NCBI GenBank assembly: GCA_023548195.1
Contig: JAJHZJ010000335.1
Span: forward strand, 3,691,967 to 3,755,966
From: Bettongia penicillata ogilbyi
Taxonomy: Eukaryota > Chordata > Mammalia > Diprotodontia > Potoroidae
Direction of reading: 5' to 3'
DNA length: 64,000 nt
In this document: piece after piece, positions 22,860-33,250 of the stretch
Numbering within the stretch: the first letter of the stretch is position 1
Layout of the letters: every line of letters starts with the position of its first letter
Translations under genes and position numbers: made by a program
Notes under the pieces: generated by a model
Told to the model about the DNA's origin: nothing
What the model saw: only the letters and a program-made list of their open reading frames with translations
The model's database searches: none

Positions 22860-24000
22860 CATTATATGGCAGAGCTGCTCCTCCTTTCCTTCCCTGAATG
22901 CATCTCCTGCCCTACCTCAATGGAGGTCTGATGTTCAAAGAGCCAGGTTGCTATGACTGCCCTCTCTCTGAGCCCTCAATAATCCCTGACTCCTTCATCT
23001 TTTCTTTTGCATTTCTCTATGACTCTGCACAGATGTTTTCTTTCACCTTCTTTAATGACTGTTATACAATAAGTTTTGATGTCTTTCTATATTTCAAAAA
23101 TTTATCCTTAAAAAATAAAGCTAAAACATTCTACACTTTCCCCTAGGGTTAATGGTTCTGCAGTATAGTCTTATTAAATGGTCATTAATTGGGACTCAAA
23201 GAACCTCAGTTCAAGCTCTGGCTATATTACTTACTTACTGTAATATAAATTGGATAAATCCTTTTTTTATTTCTGGGTTTCTATTTCCCCACGGGATGAA
23301 AAGAGAAGATGGACCCAGGAACCTCTAATCTGTCATTCTACAATTTATGCCTTGGTTCTGACTTGAGAAAAATCTGAAATAACTGAGGAAACAAAGGTTC
23401 AAGATTTTGAGCTTATCAATTAATTAAGCAATATATGCACTTTGCATAATAAATTGGGGCCAGGCACTGGACCCTGGAAACAGGGGGAGACAGATTTTTA
23501 AGCATTAAAAGAAAATAATTAATAGGATAGAAACCAGGATACAAGATCAAGTAATCTGATTTCTAACTGTAAAAAAGATGATGGATACTAAGTTAGGAGT
23601 GGGGAAGAGTTGGGAGGGAGTACATAGGTTTCAAGGTCTTTCCTTTCCCAGAATTGGGAGATGTTGATTAATTGCCTCCTCCTGAATTTATGAAACAACA
23701 GATGACTCATATCATCTACTTTCACATAGATGATTTACAGAAAAACAATAAGATGAGAGGATATTGCAGCACAATATAGAGTCAGTATTCATGAGATAGA
23801 ATTCAATCCAATCTCTTTATTCCCACACCAAATAAAAACCATTTTGTAACTATCTTCACTCTATGTCATCAGTTCCTTTGGCAAAAAAGGCCTTGATCCT
23901 AAGCAAATCATCATTCCCCCTCCATTATTACCGCCTGATTTGGACATGTGGTTAGAGTAAGGAGTAAACCTAGTTATACAAATGCCTGAGTGTTTTCTCA
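22640..24000. other. Non-coding stretch within block B
   Basis: Apart from the (TA)42 tract, I see no gene or clear repeat. Block A has no equivalent of most of this interval, so it may be an insertion or a segment lost from A. The open frame 22898-23146 shows no family features. Confidence 0.4.
22774..22857. repeat. (TA)42 microsatellite
   Basis: 84 uninterrupted bases of alternating T and A. Confidence 0.97.
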
Positions 24001-24119
24001 ATGTCTGTTGAACCCTCTGCCACCAAAGCTTTAAGTGCCTGTACTATAGTAAATTAACTGAGACATGGAAAGTGGAGACTCTGTGTGAAAAAAAAATCAT
24101 TGTTTTTCTGTTGAAAAAC

Positions 24120-24310
24120 ATTGTTATGCATGTTTGTACATGTATGACCTACATCAGATTGCTTGATGTCTTGGGGAGGAGCGGAGGAAGGGGGAAGGAG
24201 GGAGAAAAAAAGTGGAACACAAAATTTTACAAAAATTAATGTTGAAAACTATTTTTACATGTTATTGGAAAAATAAGACACTATTAAAGGGGAAAAAGAA
24301 AAAACATTGT
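24120..24310 (+). mobile_element. L1 3' UTR stub
   Basis: Typical L1 3' end with GTACATGTATGACCTACATC, a purine tract GGAGGAAGGGGGAAGGAGGG and an A-rich tail. It is flanked by AAAAACATTGTTATGC on the left and AAAAACATTGTCATGC on the right, a 16-bp target duplication with one mismatch. Block A lacks it (ATTATTGTGCTACG near 10244). Confidence 0.75.
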
Positions 24311-24329
24311 CATGCTATGTTTCGAGCAT

Positions 24330-24485
24330 TTTTAATGTAAATAATATTTTGTTTTTTCAGTTACATGTAGAAAGAGTTTCCAATGCTCATTTTTATAAGA
24401 TTTTGCATTCCAAATTTTTCTCCCTCCCTCGTTCTCTTCCCCCCACCCCAAGAGAGCAAACAATCTGATGTAGGTTATACATGTG
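24330..24485 (-). mobile_element. L1 3' UTR stub, reverse
   Basis: The reverse complement of an L1 3' end: TTTTGTTTTTTCAGTTACATG first, then the pyrimidine tract CTCCCTCCCTCG and GATGTAGGTTATACATGTGC. It lies tail-to-tail with the preceding stub and is absent from block A. Confidence 0.7.
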
Positions 24486-24749
24486 CAATCATCTTAAATA
24501 CTCAATATATCCTTGAAGGTATGTGCTGACATTGCCTAAAACTTTTCTAACTCTCAGCATCTTGAACAGTAGTATTGCAAAATATTGACATAGTAGCATA
24601 GTGACTGGGACTATGGTTTCATTATTATAGGGAACTCTCAAATGAGAAAATGCTTTCTACCAGTTCAGGTCAGGACCTTCTGTGAAACTTCCTGGTCTTG
24701 GTGAGTTACCTAAAGCACTGAGAGCTTGATTAAGCCAGACAGCATTTGG

Positions 24750-25060
24750 ATAGCATTTAAAGATTGGTGAAGAACTTTACATATATTATTTCATTTTATC
24801 TTCTGTGGAACAGATGCTATTGTTATCCTTCTTTTAGAAATGAGTAAACTGAGTTTGAGAGGTTAAATAATATGCCCTTGGTCACCTAGCTCATAAGCAT
24901 CTTGCTGAATCCAAGGCTAATACTCTATCCAGTGAACCAACTACTACCTAAAGGTTTACGTTAGGTAATACAGCCATGGTGTGTCAGAGTAGGACTTGAT
25001 CCTAGGACTTTCTGGTTTTACAAAGAGTGCTATATACTACTCCTTGTTGCCTCTACTGAC
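24750..25060 (-). mobile_element. MIR/CORE-SINE (paralog of 10385-10740)
   Basis: Same family and position as the SINE in block A, e.g. TTATTTCATTTTATCTTC, GAGAGGTTAAATAATATGCC and TACTCTATCCAGTGAACCAA. More degraded than the A copy. Confidence 0.7.
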
Positions 25061-25541
25061 AGTCTTATCTTTTCTTTATGAGAATTATTAGAAGTCTTCT
25101 ATCTTTAGTTTCTACTAACAAAAGCCTCACACAGGAGCAGAGAATAAGAAAAATGGTAAAGTGCTTGGGGAAAGGCATCATCATGGAGACAGCACCAAAA
25201 GAAGATGAGTTGCATATAACCACATGGAATTAAAAGAGATAAAAACAGGAAAGTATAACTGTGAGATTGCTCTAAATTACTGAAATTGAGAGGGTGCTGA
25301 CAGCACATACATTCTTTCAGCAGGTTGAAATAACTGTGCTTAATTTGGAATTGCCAATGATAATTAAGTTGCTAAGTGGCCTGTTTATTTCCTCTGCCAG
25401 AGTTTATCCCTGGCCAAGTCCTCTCCTCTCCCTCATTAAAATAAGGATTATAATCACAAAGTTCACCCATTCCTTCATTTTTTACATTCTACATAGATAC
25501 AGATGAATATTATATATATATATATCTGATGGAATACACAC

Positions 25542-26071
25542 TGTGGGACCCTCCTTGAACTCCTCTTGAATCTTCCCACTTAATCTGGACTTTCATACTT
25601 AAATCTACTACCCTTAATCTAGCCTGACCCTCCATTGTCTGTTACCTCTGGATTGCCCCACTTGCTTCCCACCCAAGCCCTCCATTGTCTGATACCTCCC
25701 AGTTGCCTCTACTAGTTATCACAGTCTCATCAAAATCCTCCTTAGACTCTAGTCCCAGATCACTAGACCACCTCTTTATCTTTCCCACAATCTTACTGTA
25801 TATAAGTTTCATCTAACCTCCATGAAGGCACTCAGATTCAATGAAGGTCTGATTCTGTCTAGCTGAGATTCTCTGTGTTCTACTTGTCAATGCAAGTGTC
25901 ACAAATGCTTAGACTCTTTAAGAGTCAACCCAATATGGGGAACATTTAATAAATTTTGCTTTACTTTGGCTGAAAGAAGTCTTCAGTTGAATTCATTCAG
26001 CAGGACCCAGAGTGTCAGTATTTTGGAATCCTGAACACCCCAAATCTCGTTATGGCTCCCAAACCTCTACA
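25542..26071 (+). mobile_element. ERV 5' LTR
   Basis: Starts TGTGGGACC and ends CTCTACA. It contains TATATAAG at 25799-25806 and AATAAA at 25948-25953, giving a normal U3-R-U5 order. It aligns along its length with 29343-29848, and has about 24 extra bases before the TATA box compared with the 3' LTR. Confidence 0.85.
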
Positions 26072-26073
26072 TA

Positions 26074-26091
26074 TGGTTCCCTGACCAAGAC
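26074..26091 (+). promoter_or_regulatory. ERV primer-binding site, tRNA-Glu type
   Basis: TGGTTCCCTGACCAAGAC lies two bases after the 5' LTR. Its first 13 bases are complementary to the 3' end of mammalian tRNA-Glu (acceptor ...GGTCAGGGAACCA); the last five have drifted. tRNA-Glu priming is characteristic of ERV-E-like class I elements. Confidence 0.7.
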
Positions 26092-26229
26092 ACACTGCTA
26101 ATCTCAAATTTTTCTCCAGCTAAGACTTGAACATATGTAAGACTCCCTCTCTCCTTATACCCTTCTACCTCTTCAAGTACCTTGGAAGCTTTTTTGGGGG
26201 CCTGCCCTGTCAGGTCCTGGTAGGTTAGA

Positions 26230-28110
26230 CAGCTAGGAGACTATCTGGCACAGGTTCTCAGTCCAGTGGTTATGTTGGAGGCCATGGACCTGAGTACTCT
26301 TCCTGAAGCATGGAAGAAAGGGACAGAGGTCTTGTTTGGAATTATATGCCAGACTTTCAATTCTCCAGGTGCTAGGGAATTGGGAAAACTTCAGGTACCT
26401 TTTTGTGTTGTTGCTGTTGCTGTTATTGTTTGCCTTGGTTTGTTCTTTTGGTTTTTTGAGGTTTACTCCCAGATCTTCCTTTATGGAAGAAGGGACTTCC
26501 AGTCCCCATATAGATAATGGTTCACTCTTTTGCAATTCCCAAAAATTCACCTTTGGGTTGTCCTTTACAAAATTGGGAAAAATTTAGTTTCTCTAAAGAA
26601 CTTAAAAAGAAAAAGCTCATGTTCTTTTGTAATACTGACCTCAGCATCACCTAGAAGGCCATGAAGCACAGGCCATTTTGGGGACATTAAAAATTAATAC
26701 TCTTTTGCAGTTAGAATTATCCTGTCACCAAGAAGTAAAATGGATAAAAGTTTCCTATATAATGGCATTTGTCAAGCTCTCTCAGAATCTTTTTCTCAGG
26801 AAAGATTGTCAGATGCTTGTTGCTAAAACTGCCCCTCAAAAGAGAAATGGGGGTCCACCAGACATTTTGATGACCTCCTTCTTATGGCCCCCAGGGCTTT
26901 GGCCCCTTCCAATTCCCCAGGCTAAAGTAATGGGTCTTGCTGAGATGCCTCCCTCTTCAACCCCTTCCCCTGAGCAATACTCACTCAGGCCTCAGGTCCC
27001 ACCTCCATGGCAATCTCTGGAGTATCTCCCCCTTTGACCCCTTCCCCTCTTCAGGTGCCAGCTGATCTTTCCCCTTGTCAGCCAGATGCCCTGACATTGC
27101 AGCCTAATCCAGTTCAACCAGGATTCCCCAGCCCCTCATTCACAAGAAGTAGGATTTGCTATCTTTATTCCCAAGCAACTTCAGGGCTTTTTCCCCTGAG
27201 ACAAGTGCCTGCCTCACTTAGTGGGATGATTAGAGTGCATGTCCCATTCTCTATCTCAGGCCTCATTCAGGTTAAGGAGAAACTGGGGAGATATTTGGAA
27301 GACTCCACTAAGTTTACTGAGGGTTTTAGGGACATATCCCTACAATTTGAGCTTTCTTCGGGTGATTTGCATGTCCTCTTCTCTACCAGTTGTACCGCTG
27401 AGGAGAAGAAAAGAATCTGGGAACAAACCCAAAAGTTTAGGTATCGTTTGGCTAGTGATGACACCATAAAATATCCCCCTGGAACAGTTGCTGTTTCCAC
27501 TATTGACCCACGATGAAATTATCAGAAGAGTGAGGACAGGGGAAAGTGAGACCACATGGTAATTTGCCTGTTAGAAGGCCTGAGAAGCATTTTAAAAGCA
27601 AGTAAATTTTCAAAAAGTTAGGGAAATTCCTCAGGGAGAAAAGGAAAACCGTGCTTTTAAAATGCATACAAATTTGGATCCTGACCCTATAGAAGGGGCA
27701 GTAATTCTTAGCATTTAGTTTATTAATCAGACAGCTCCAGATATTAGGAGGAAACTGCAGAAGGTGGCAATGGGACCCCAAACACCTCAGGTCCTATTAC
27801 TGGAGACAGCCTTTGGAGTCTTTAACAACAAAGACCTAGTTGAAGCAGAGGAAAAAGAATGGAGGGAAAGGGCTAGAGTCAGAGAACATGCTCAATTTTT
27901 GGCCGTTGCCATGGTCAGGAAAAGACCCAAGGAGTGCCTCCTCCAGGGTGCCCCCTTGGAGGAAGCCTAGTTAGTTGGGCAGTGAAGAAACCTGCTTTCA
28001 ATGCCACAAGACGGTCACTGGTCCAAGAAGTTCCCCTCCAGGACACCCTCCCAGATGGAACTGACACCTGTGGAACCGCATCCATGTCACCAGAAGGGAC
28101 ATTGAAGGAA
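26230..28110 (+). pseudogene. ERV gag remnant
   Basis: Broken pieces of a gammaretrovirus-like Gag polyprotein, the structural protein of the particle. A proline-rich stretch (26870-27200) precedes a capsid-like open segment (about 27180-27516). Further capsid sequence continues in other frames through 27540-27967. Two nucleocapsid zinc-knuckle relics follow: C-F-Q-C at 27993-28004, and CHQKGH at 28085-28102 in a different frame. Stops and frameshifts break it at several places (e.g. after 27516 and near 27716), so no full product is possible. Confidence 0.75.
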
Positions 28111-28239
28111 GGACCGTCCCCCAGTTTGGGAAAGTGGCGGAGCTGCCTCCCAGTAGCCTGTCCTCCAGTCTTCCCAAGACTCAGAATGACAGGGAAGCCT
28201 GAGGCTTGGCAGGGCTCCCACTTTCTCCACCTCTCATGC

Positions 28240-28560
28240 TGAGCCCTGGGCAAAAATCTTGACAAAACATAAGGTTACCCACTTTAAGTTCTCCATTTTA
28301 ACCAATTGCTCTGGCCCTACATGCCCCTTGACTAGTCAGATCCTGGGGATGAAAGGGAAAATGAAGGGATGTCTCCAGATATACCACCTCCCCTGTCTAT
28401 TTGAGGGTCTGTTGTTTAAGCTCTCCTTTCCTATGATCTCTTGCACTACCCCCTTGTTGGGAAGGGACCTGATGGTGAAATTGGGGAATCAATTTTCTCT
28501 AGTTAAACCTCCTGTCTCCATTTTGCCTCTGCTCACCAGATCTCCCCTTGTTAGGTTAAA
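28240..28560 (+). pseudogene. ERV protease remnant
   Basis: An open segment ends in PLLGRDLMVKLG, a C-terminal signature of gamma-type retroviral aspartic proteases. Where the catalytic Asp-Thr/Ser-Gly should stand, the frame reads Thr-Asn-Cys (28301-28309), so the active site is lost. Confidence 0.6.
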
Positions 28561-29200
28561 CGTGTGGGAGACAGTTGGGCCAATTGTTTGGGATAAAGGA
28601 ATTCTTAGGCTAGGTGTTTCTACCACCCCAGTCGCTTTTTGCATCCCAGACCCTTAAGTGTTTCCCCATGGCAGTTAATATCTAAATAAGCCCAAGGTCT
28701 GAGAAGAACTACAGTCATTAATTGCTACACAAGGCACTGACTCATTCCCTGTAGAATGAGAACCAAAGAAGGTTAAAGCTTTTGAGACTTTGAAAACTAA
28801 ACCTAATCTAGAAAACCTTTCACTCTTGTGTTGATGAAAAGAGTGGACAGGCTTTGGGAGTCTTAACCCATTCCTGAATTCCTGACCCCAGGTCAGTTGA
28901 TGTTTTTATTTACTCAAAATATATTTTCCATGTTCTACATGTCCATGGAGCAATTTGGAAAGAAACAAGATCTCTGAGAGAAAGAAAACTACCCTATCAA
29001 ACATTTCCTTTTATGTTTTGGCCTTGCCATAGTCATTTTTAATTCTCTTCAAGGAAATTGTCTTCTATGGCAGGGATATGGTCTTTTCTTTATATTCCTT
29101 TTATGCCTATTTGGTCTTTGTTTGCCTAACCTCCTTGCCAGGTTTGTCTCCTCCACAGTCAAAATCATCAACTTTCAGATGATTTCTCAGGCTATGTACC
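28560..29200 (+). pseudogene. ERV pol (RT start, RNase H end) and env tail scraps
   Basis: About 28640-28760 weakly resembles the start of a reverse transcriptase. About 28900-28965 resembles the end of an RNase H domain (VLHVHGAIWKE). About 29120-29170 resembles the C-terminal cytoplasmic end of a retroviral transmembrane Env (LPNLLARFVSS). The RT core, integrase and nearly all of Env are missing. Read by eye; short matches only. Confidence 0.4.
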
Positions 29201-29315
29201 CTCGAACTGGACCCAAGGAGGCAGGGACAGCTCCATGTTCCTTGTCAGCAGGAAGAACTTTCAGCAGCTTATTCCTTTGCCCCTTACCCTTAAAGAATTT
29301 GGTTCTCATTTGTTT

Positions 29316-29333
29316 GAGGGAGAAATTATGGGG
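29316..29333 (+). promoter_or_regulatory. ERV polypurine tract (candidate)
   Basis: GAGGGAGAAATTATGGGG lies about 10 bases before the 3' LTR, where plus-strand priming is expected. It is interrupted by pyrimidines, consistent with decay. Confidence 0.4.
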
Positions 29334-29342
29334 TTCAGACTC

Positions 29343-29848
29343 TGTGAATCTCCTTGAACTCCGCTTGAATCTTCCCACTTAATCTGACTTTTCATACTCA
29401 AATCTGTTACTCTTAACCTAACTTGGCCCATCCTTGATTACTTCTCACCCAAGCTCTCCACTGTCTGATAATCTCCCAATTACTTCCAGATGTTTCCCAC
29501 CCTTGATTACAACACTAGTTACCCCAGTCTCATCAAGATCCTCCTTAGACCCTCCTCCCAGATCACTAGACCACCTGTATATAAGTTCCATCTTATCTCC
29601 ATGAAGGTGCTCAGATTCAATCCAGCTCTGACTGTCTAGGGGAGATTCTATATGGCTTACTGGTCAATACAAGTGTCACAAATGCTTAGGCTCCTTAAAA
29701 GTCAACCCATTAAGGAAAATCTTTAATAAACTTTGTTTTACTTTGGCTAGGAGAAGGCTCGAGTCGAATTCATTTGGCAGGACCGGGCATGTTAGTATTT
29801 TAGGGTCCCGAACACCCCAGACCTCAACATTTTGATTCCAAGACCTCA
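29343..29848 (+). mobile_element. ERV 3' LTR
   Basis: Aligns with 25542-26071. It starts TGTGAATCTCC, has TATATAAG at 29578-29585 and AATAAA at 29725-29730, and ends in CTCA before the ACAC target duplication. Confidence 0.85.
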
Positions 29849-29864
29849 ACACATTCATGCATTT

Positions 29865-29896
29865 ATGTGTGTGTGTGTGTGTGTGTGCGTGTGTGT
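29865..29896. repeat. (TG)n microsatellite
   Basis: TG run with one GC interruption, immediately beyond the ERV target duplication. Confidence 0.9.
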
Positions 29897-30119
29897 ATTA
29901 ATCACTTCAGTGTTTTCCCTGTTGATTGTTATCACTTTCCCATTCTCCCAAACCAGAGGTGTTTGGCTTTCCTTCATTCTCCTCCTCTCCCAAATATAGC
30001 TTTAAAAATCATTCACTTTTTCCAAAGTAAAATGGGAGTGCCACCCTGGAAGAGTTATCCTGTCAACAAATGGAGGTGCCCTTACCTTGTTTAATTTGAA
30101 GACTCTTGCAAGTGATTGA

Positions 30120-30250
30120 ATGAGAGAACGAATGAATGTAGAATAATTTATTAAGCATCTACTAGATGCCAAGTACAGTACTAAGCAATGGAAACACAAA
30201 TACAAAAGGAGAGATAGCCCCTGACTTCAAAGGGCATATGTTCTAATGGA
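30120..30250 (+). repeat. Ancient interspersed repeat fragment
   Basis: TTTATTAAGCATCTACTAGA and TGCCAAGTACAGTACTAAGC, followed by CCTGACTTCAAAGGGCATAT, is a pattern common to old mammalian repeats. Family not decided (MIR/L2-related). Confidence 0.5.
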
Positions 30251-30259
30251 GCTGACAGC

Positions 30260-31590
30260 CTTTATAGAGGAATATTAACCAGGGAAGGAGGTTTTGATCT
30301 GAACAGTCAGGGCTGGTGAACCGATCCAGAGACTATTTAATTAACACATTATTTCCAAAGCAATTGGATTGGACTGAATTACAGCTTAAAAGGTACAAAA
30401 TGGGAAGTTAGAGGGGGTGGAGATATACATGTGCAATAACATGGTAGATGAGAAAATGTCCTGGGTGGATCCTTGGGTGCCATGTGAACATTAGTATGTT
30501 CTTGTCTCATCTAGGTCCTCCTAGATCTCATGGGCTAGTGTGCCTTCATCCATTCACCTACAAAATATACTCAAGCCCGGGACAAGTTTTCCAAAACTGA
30601 GTAGATTAACCTCTCCCTGACCCAATGGCTTGGATTTTGGAGGTCTAGCATGCAGGGTAATGGTTCAGATGAGCAGGAATAGGGCAACAGTGAAATTTCT
30701 TTTCAGGTAGCAGTGTTCCTAAAGGACTTGCTAAGGTATGCTTGAAGCCCTCAGTCTTAGAGATGATAAGGTGTAATTCTAAACTTCTTGATAGCTGGTG
30801 AAGTCAACATTTGCTGGAATAGTTTTCTCTTATAGTCTCTACCATATTCAAAAACAATCCTGCTTAGGAATCCATATGGATAAGAATATTTATCCCATAA
30901 CATTAGCAGATGAAGAAACATTAAAGCTCCTAGTTAAATATACCTTAAGATACTCAGTGAAAAGATCAGTTACCATGATAGGACTTGTGTTCTTATTGTC
31001 TCCTTTAAGATACAGTGTACAAGTTCAAAAAATTTTCTGGTAATTAATATTCAACACAAGTTGTTAACACTTTTAACACAAGTTTCACATTTCTTAGTGA
31101 TGTCTGTTGCCATCATGAGCCAATCTGTTAAAACATCTTAAAGTATTGGCTACACTGCAAATTAATTATATCCCATCTCCACGGATATCATAGATAGCCT
31201 TCATTCATTTCCTACATACCCTGGACAGCTCAGTTTCTTGTGACCTTTAAAAAAGAACGATCTTGTTTTCATCAGTCTTTTCAAACAAATTAATAAGACA
31301 AAATCAAATCCTAAACATTCTGTACCACCCAATAATGAAACAAAAAAGCAACAGGCCAATGTTATTAATATAAAGCAAAGAAAGCAGTTAGACAAAAGTA
31401 CAAATTGGTGGCGTTAGAAAGTGAAATATACAAAACTATGCAATGGTGATCATTGGACAGCAAAGTGCAACAATTAGCAGATAATATCTACTAAGTACCA
31501 CATGCAATTGAGCAGAAACTTATCTTGGTGCATTGCAAAAAAAACCCCAACAAAAAACAACTCAAGTGACTCTTTGTGACCTCCAGGATC
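30260..31590. other. Unassigned sequence between ERV and L2
   Basis: No gene recognised. The longest frame (30798-31043) has no family motifs. It may be the 5' flank or intron of the broken V1R at 33251. Confidence 0.4.
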
Positions 31591-31599
31591 AATATAAAA

Positions 31600-32095
31600 T
31601 ACGCTTTGTGTTTTTTAAAGCCTTCCACAATCTGATCCCATCATTTTACCTTACTCCTCTCCACATACTCTGTGTTCCAATGACACTGGTCTCCTTGCTC
31701 TTCCTTGAACAAGACACTCCACCACCAGACTGAAGCATTTTCTCTGGCTGTCCCTCATGCCTGAAACTCCCTCCCTCCTCATCTCTACTTCCTGGCTTCC
31801 CTGGCTTCCTTCAAATCTCCACTCAAGTCTCACCATCTGCAAAAATCAGTCTTTCCCATTCTTGCTTAATCATAGCGCTTGCCCTCTGAGACTACCCCCA
31901 ATTTATCTTTTCACAGATCATAGTTATTTGTACATAATTACTGTACAGTTATTTATAGATTGTCTCCCCCATAAGAGACCTGCTCCTTGAAAGCAGGAAC
32001 TGGGTGAGGGATTTTTTGCCTTTCTTTGAAACACCAGTGGTTAAAATAACATCTGGCATACAGAAAATACTTAATAAATGCTTGTTAACTTGACA
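31600..32095 (+). mobile_element. LINE-2 3' end
   Basis: Typical L2 3' sequence: TTCCACAATCTGATCCCA, CATGCCTGAAACTCCCTCCC, CTGGCTTCCTTCAAATCTCC, TTGAAAGCAGGAACTGGG and AATACTTAATAAATGCTTGT. Old and non-coding; the frames at 31533-31733 and 31757-31990 are incidental. Confidence 0.75.
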
Positions 32096-32224
32096 ATTCT
32101 GTAGTCAAGCACAAGCATTTCCAGTCTAAGAACATGAGATAGAATTAGGAATCAAGGAATTCTTTCTGCCCCAGCAACACTGACCTATTTGCTATTTCTA
32201 AATAAATAGTTACACTATTTTCTG

Positions 32225-32730
32225 CCGCTCTGTTCTTGCACTAGGTGTTTTTCATGCCTGGAATACTCTCACATCCACTCCTTAGAGTCTTTTGCTTACT
32301 TCAAGATTTTGCTCCTTTGTCAGAAGGCTCTTCCTGGTGCCCTCTACTGCTTAAACCTTCCTATCTAAGTTGACCTTGTGTCTGTATATATTGCTCTTTG
32401 AAAAAAACTGAATACATAACACACTTTTAAGTTTAATATGCATTGTTAAAATGGTCATATCTCTTTCTTAAGTACAGATAGCAAAATAATAAATCAAATG
32501 CTGATTTGTAACATGTGCCCATTTTCCAGGTATAAATGCTTACAATGAAAATTTAGCTTTCCTGAGCTGGTTCCAGCAAACCCCTGTCTATATATGTATC
32601 TATCGAATCTCCTGTTAGAGTGCAAGTTTCTTGAGGGAAGGGCAATTTTATTTTTCCCTATGCATCCTCAGCTCTTAATAAAGTGCCTAACACATAAGCA
32701 TTTAGGCAAAAAATACTTGTTGATTGACTG
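32225..32730 (+). mobile_element. LINE-2 3' end, second copy, interrupted
   Basis: TTCATGCCTGGAATACTCTC and GAAGGCTCTTCCTGG, then about 200 bases of unrelated sequence (32395-32585), then GTGCAAGTTTCTTGAGGGAA and TACTTGTTGATTGACTGAAC. Adjacent to and in the same orientation as the previous L2. Confidence 0.65.
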
Positions 32731-33250
32731 AACATAAGCTACTTGAGGCATGGTCTTTTTCTCATGCCTGTTCTTTACCTCCACCTACAGTGCTTTAAAC
32801 AGTGCTGCTCAATAAAGTGCAGTAGAAAGTGGAATTAATTTGGAGGCAGGTGACTGCAGTCTGAGTCAATTGTGTAGAAGAATTTGTGAATTATTTGATG
32901 TTTCTGGGCTTCAGCACATTGGAAAAATCCTGATGAAAATATTTGTACTATCACCTTCACATAGTTATTCTTAGAAAAACATGTTCCAAATTCTAAAACT
33001 CTTTGCTTAGTGTTATATATAGTAAGTGCTCAATAATTGTTTTTGATGAATGGCTTAGTGGATACATTTCCCATGGACAATGGATGCTGAACCTCTACTT
33101 GGTAAGTTCTCTAATCTTCTTGCAGTAGGTAAGAAAAGCAAAGAATACCACTGGAAAGCTCTGTGAGCTTGGAGTTGACAGGAATCCTTGTGTTTCTTAC
33201 CAAGTAACTGAATTAAGAGCAATTTCCCCACCTAATACATCTAAGGAAGG

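Larger units (their letters stand above)
21220..25480. repeat. Segmental duplication, block B
   Basis: Homologous to block A in the same order and orientation, but expanded by insertions absent from A: the (TA)n tract, two L1 3' stubs (24120-24485) and, just past its end, the endogenous retrovirus at 25542-29848. The hAT-like insert of block A is absent here. Open frames such as 21705-22025 and 22169-22354 are not conserved in A and are not called. Confidence 0.75.
25538..29852 (+). mobile_element. Endogenous retrovirus, class I (gamma-type), defective provirus
   Basis: Complete proviral outline: 4-bp target duplication ACAC (25538-25541 and 29849-29852), 5' LTR, primer site, broken gag, protease, small pol and env remnants, 3' LTR. 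At about 4.3 kb it is roughly half the usual proviral length, because most of pol and env is missing. The two LTRs differ by many substitutions and indels, so it is old. It is inserted just downstream of duplication block B and is absent from block A. No gene is intact; it cannot be active. Confidence 0.88.

Noticed and set aside
26233..26550. Reverse 105-codon frame as a gene
   Set aside because: It lies in the ERV leader/gag region on the opposite strand and contains low-complexity Asn runs.
27915..28265. Reverse and overlapping frames across ERV gag-pro as host genes
   Set aside because: They are shadows of the gag nucleocapsid and protease relics on the + strand.
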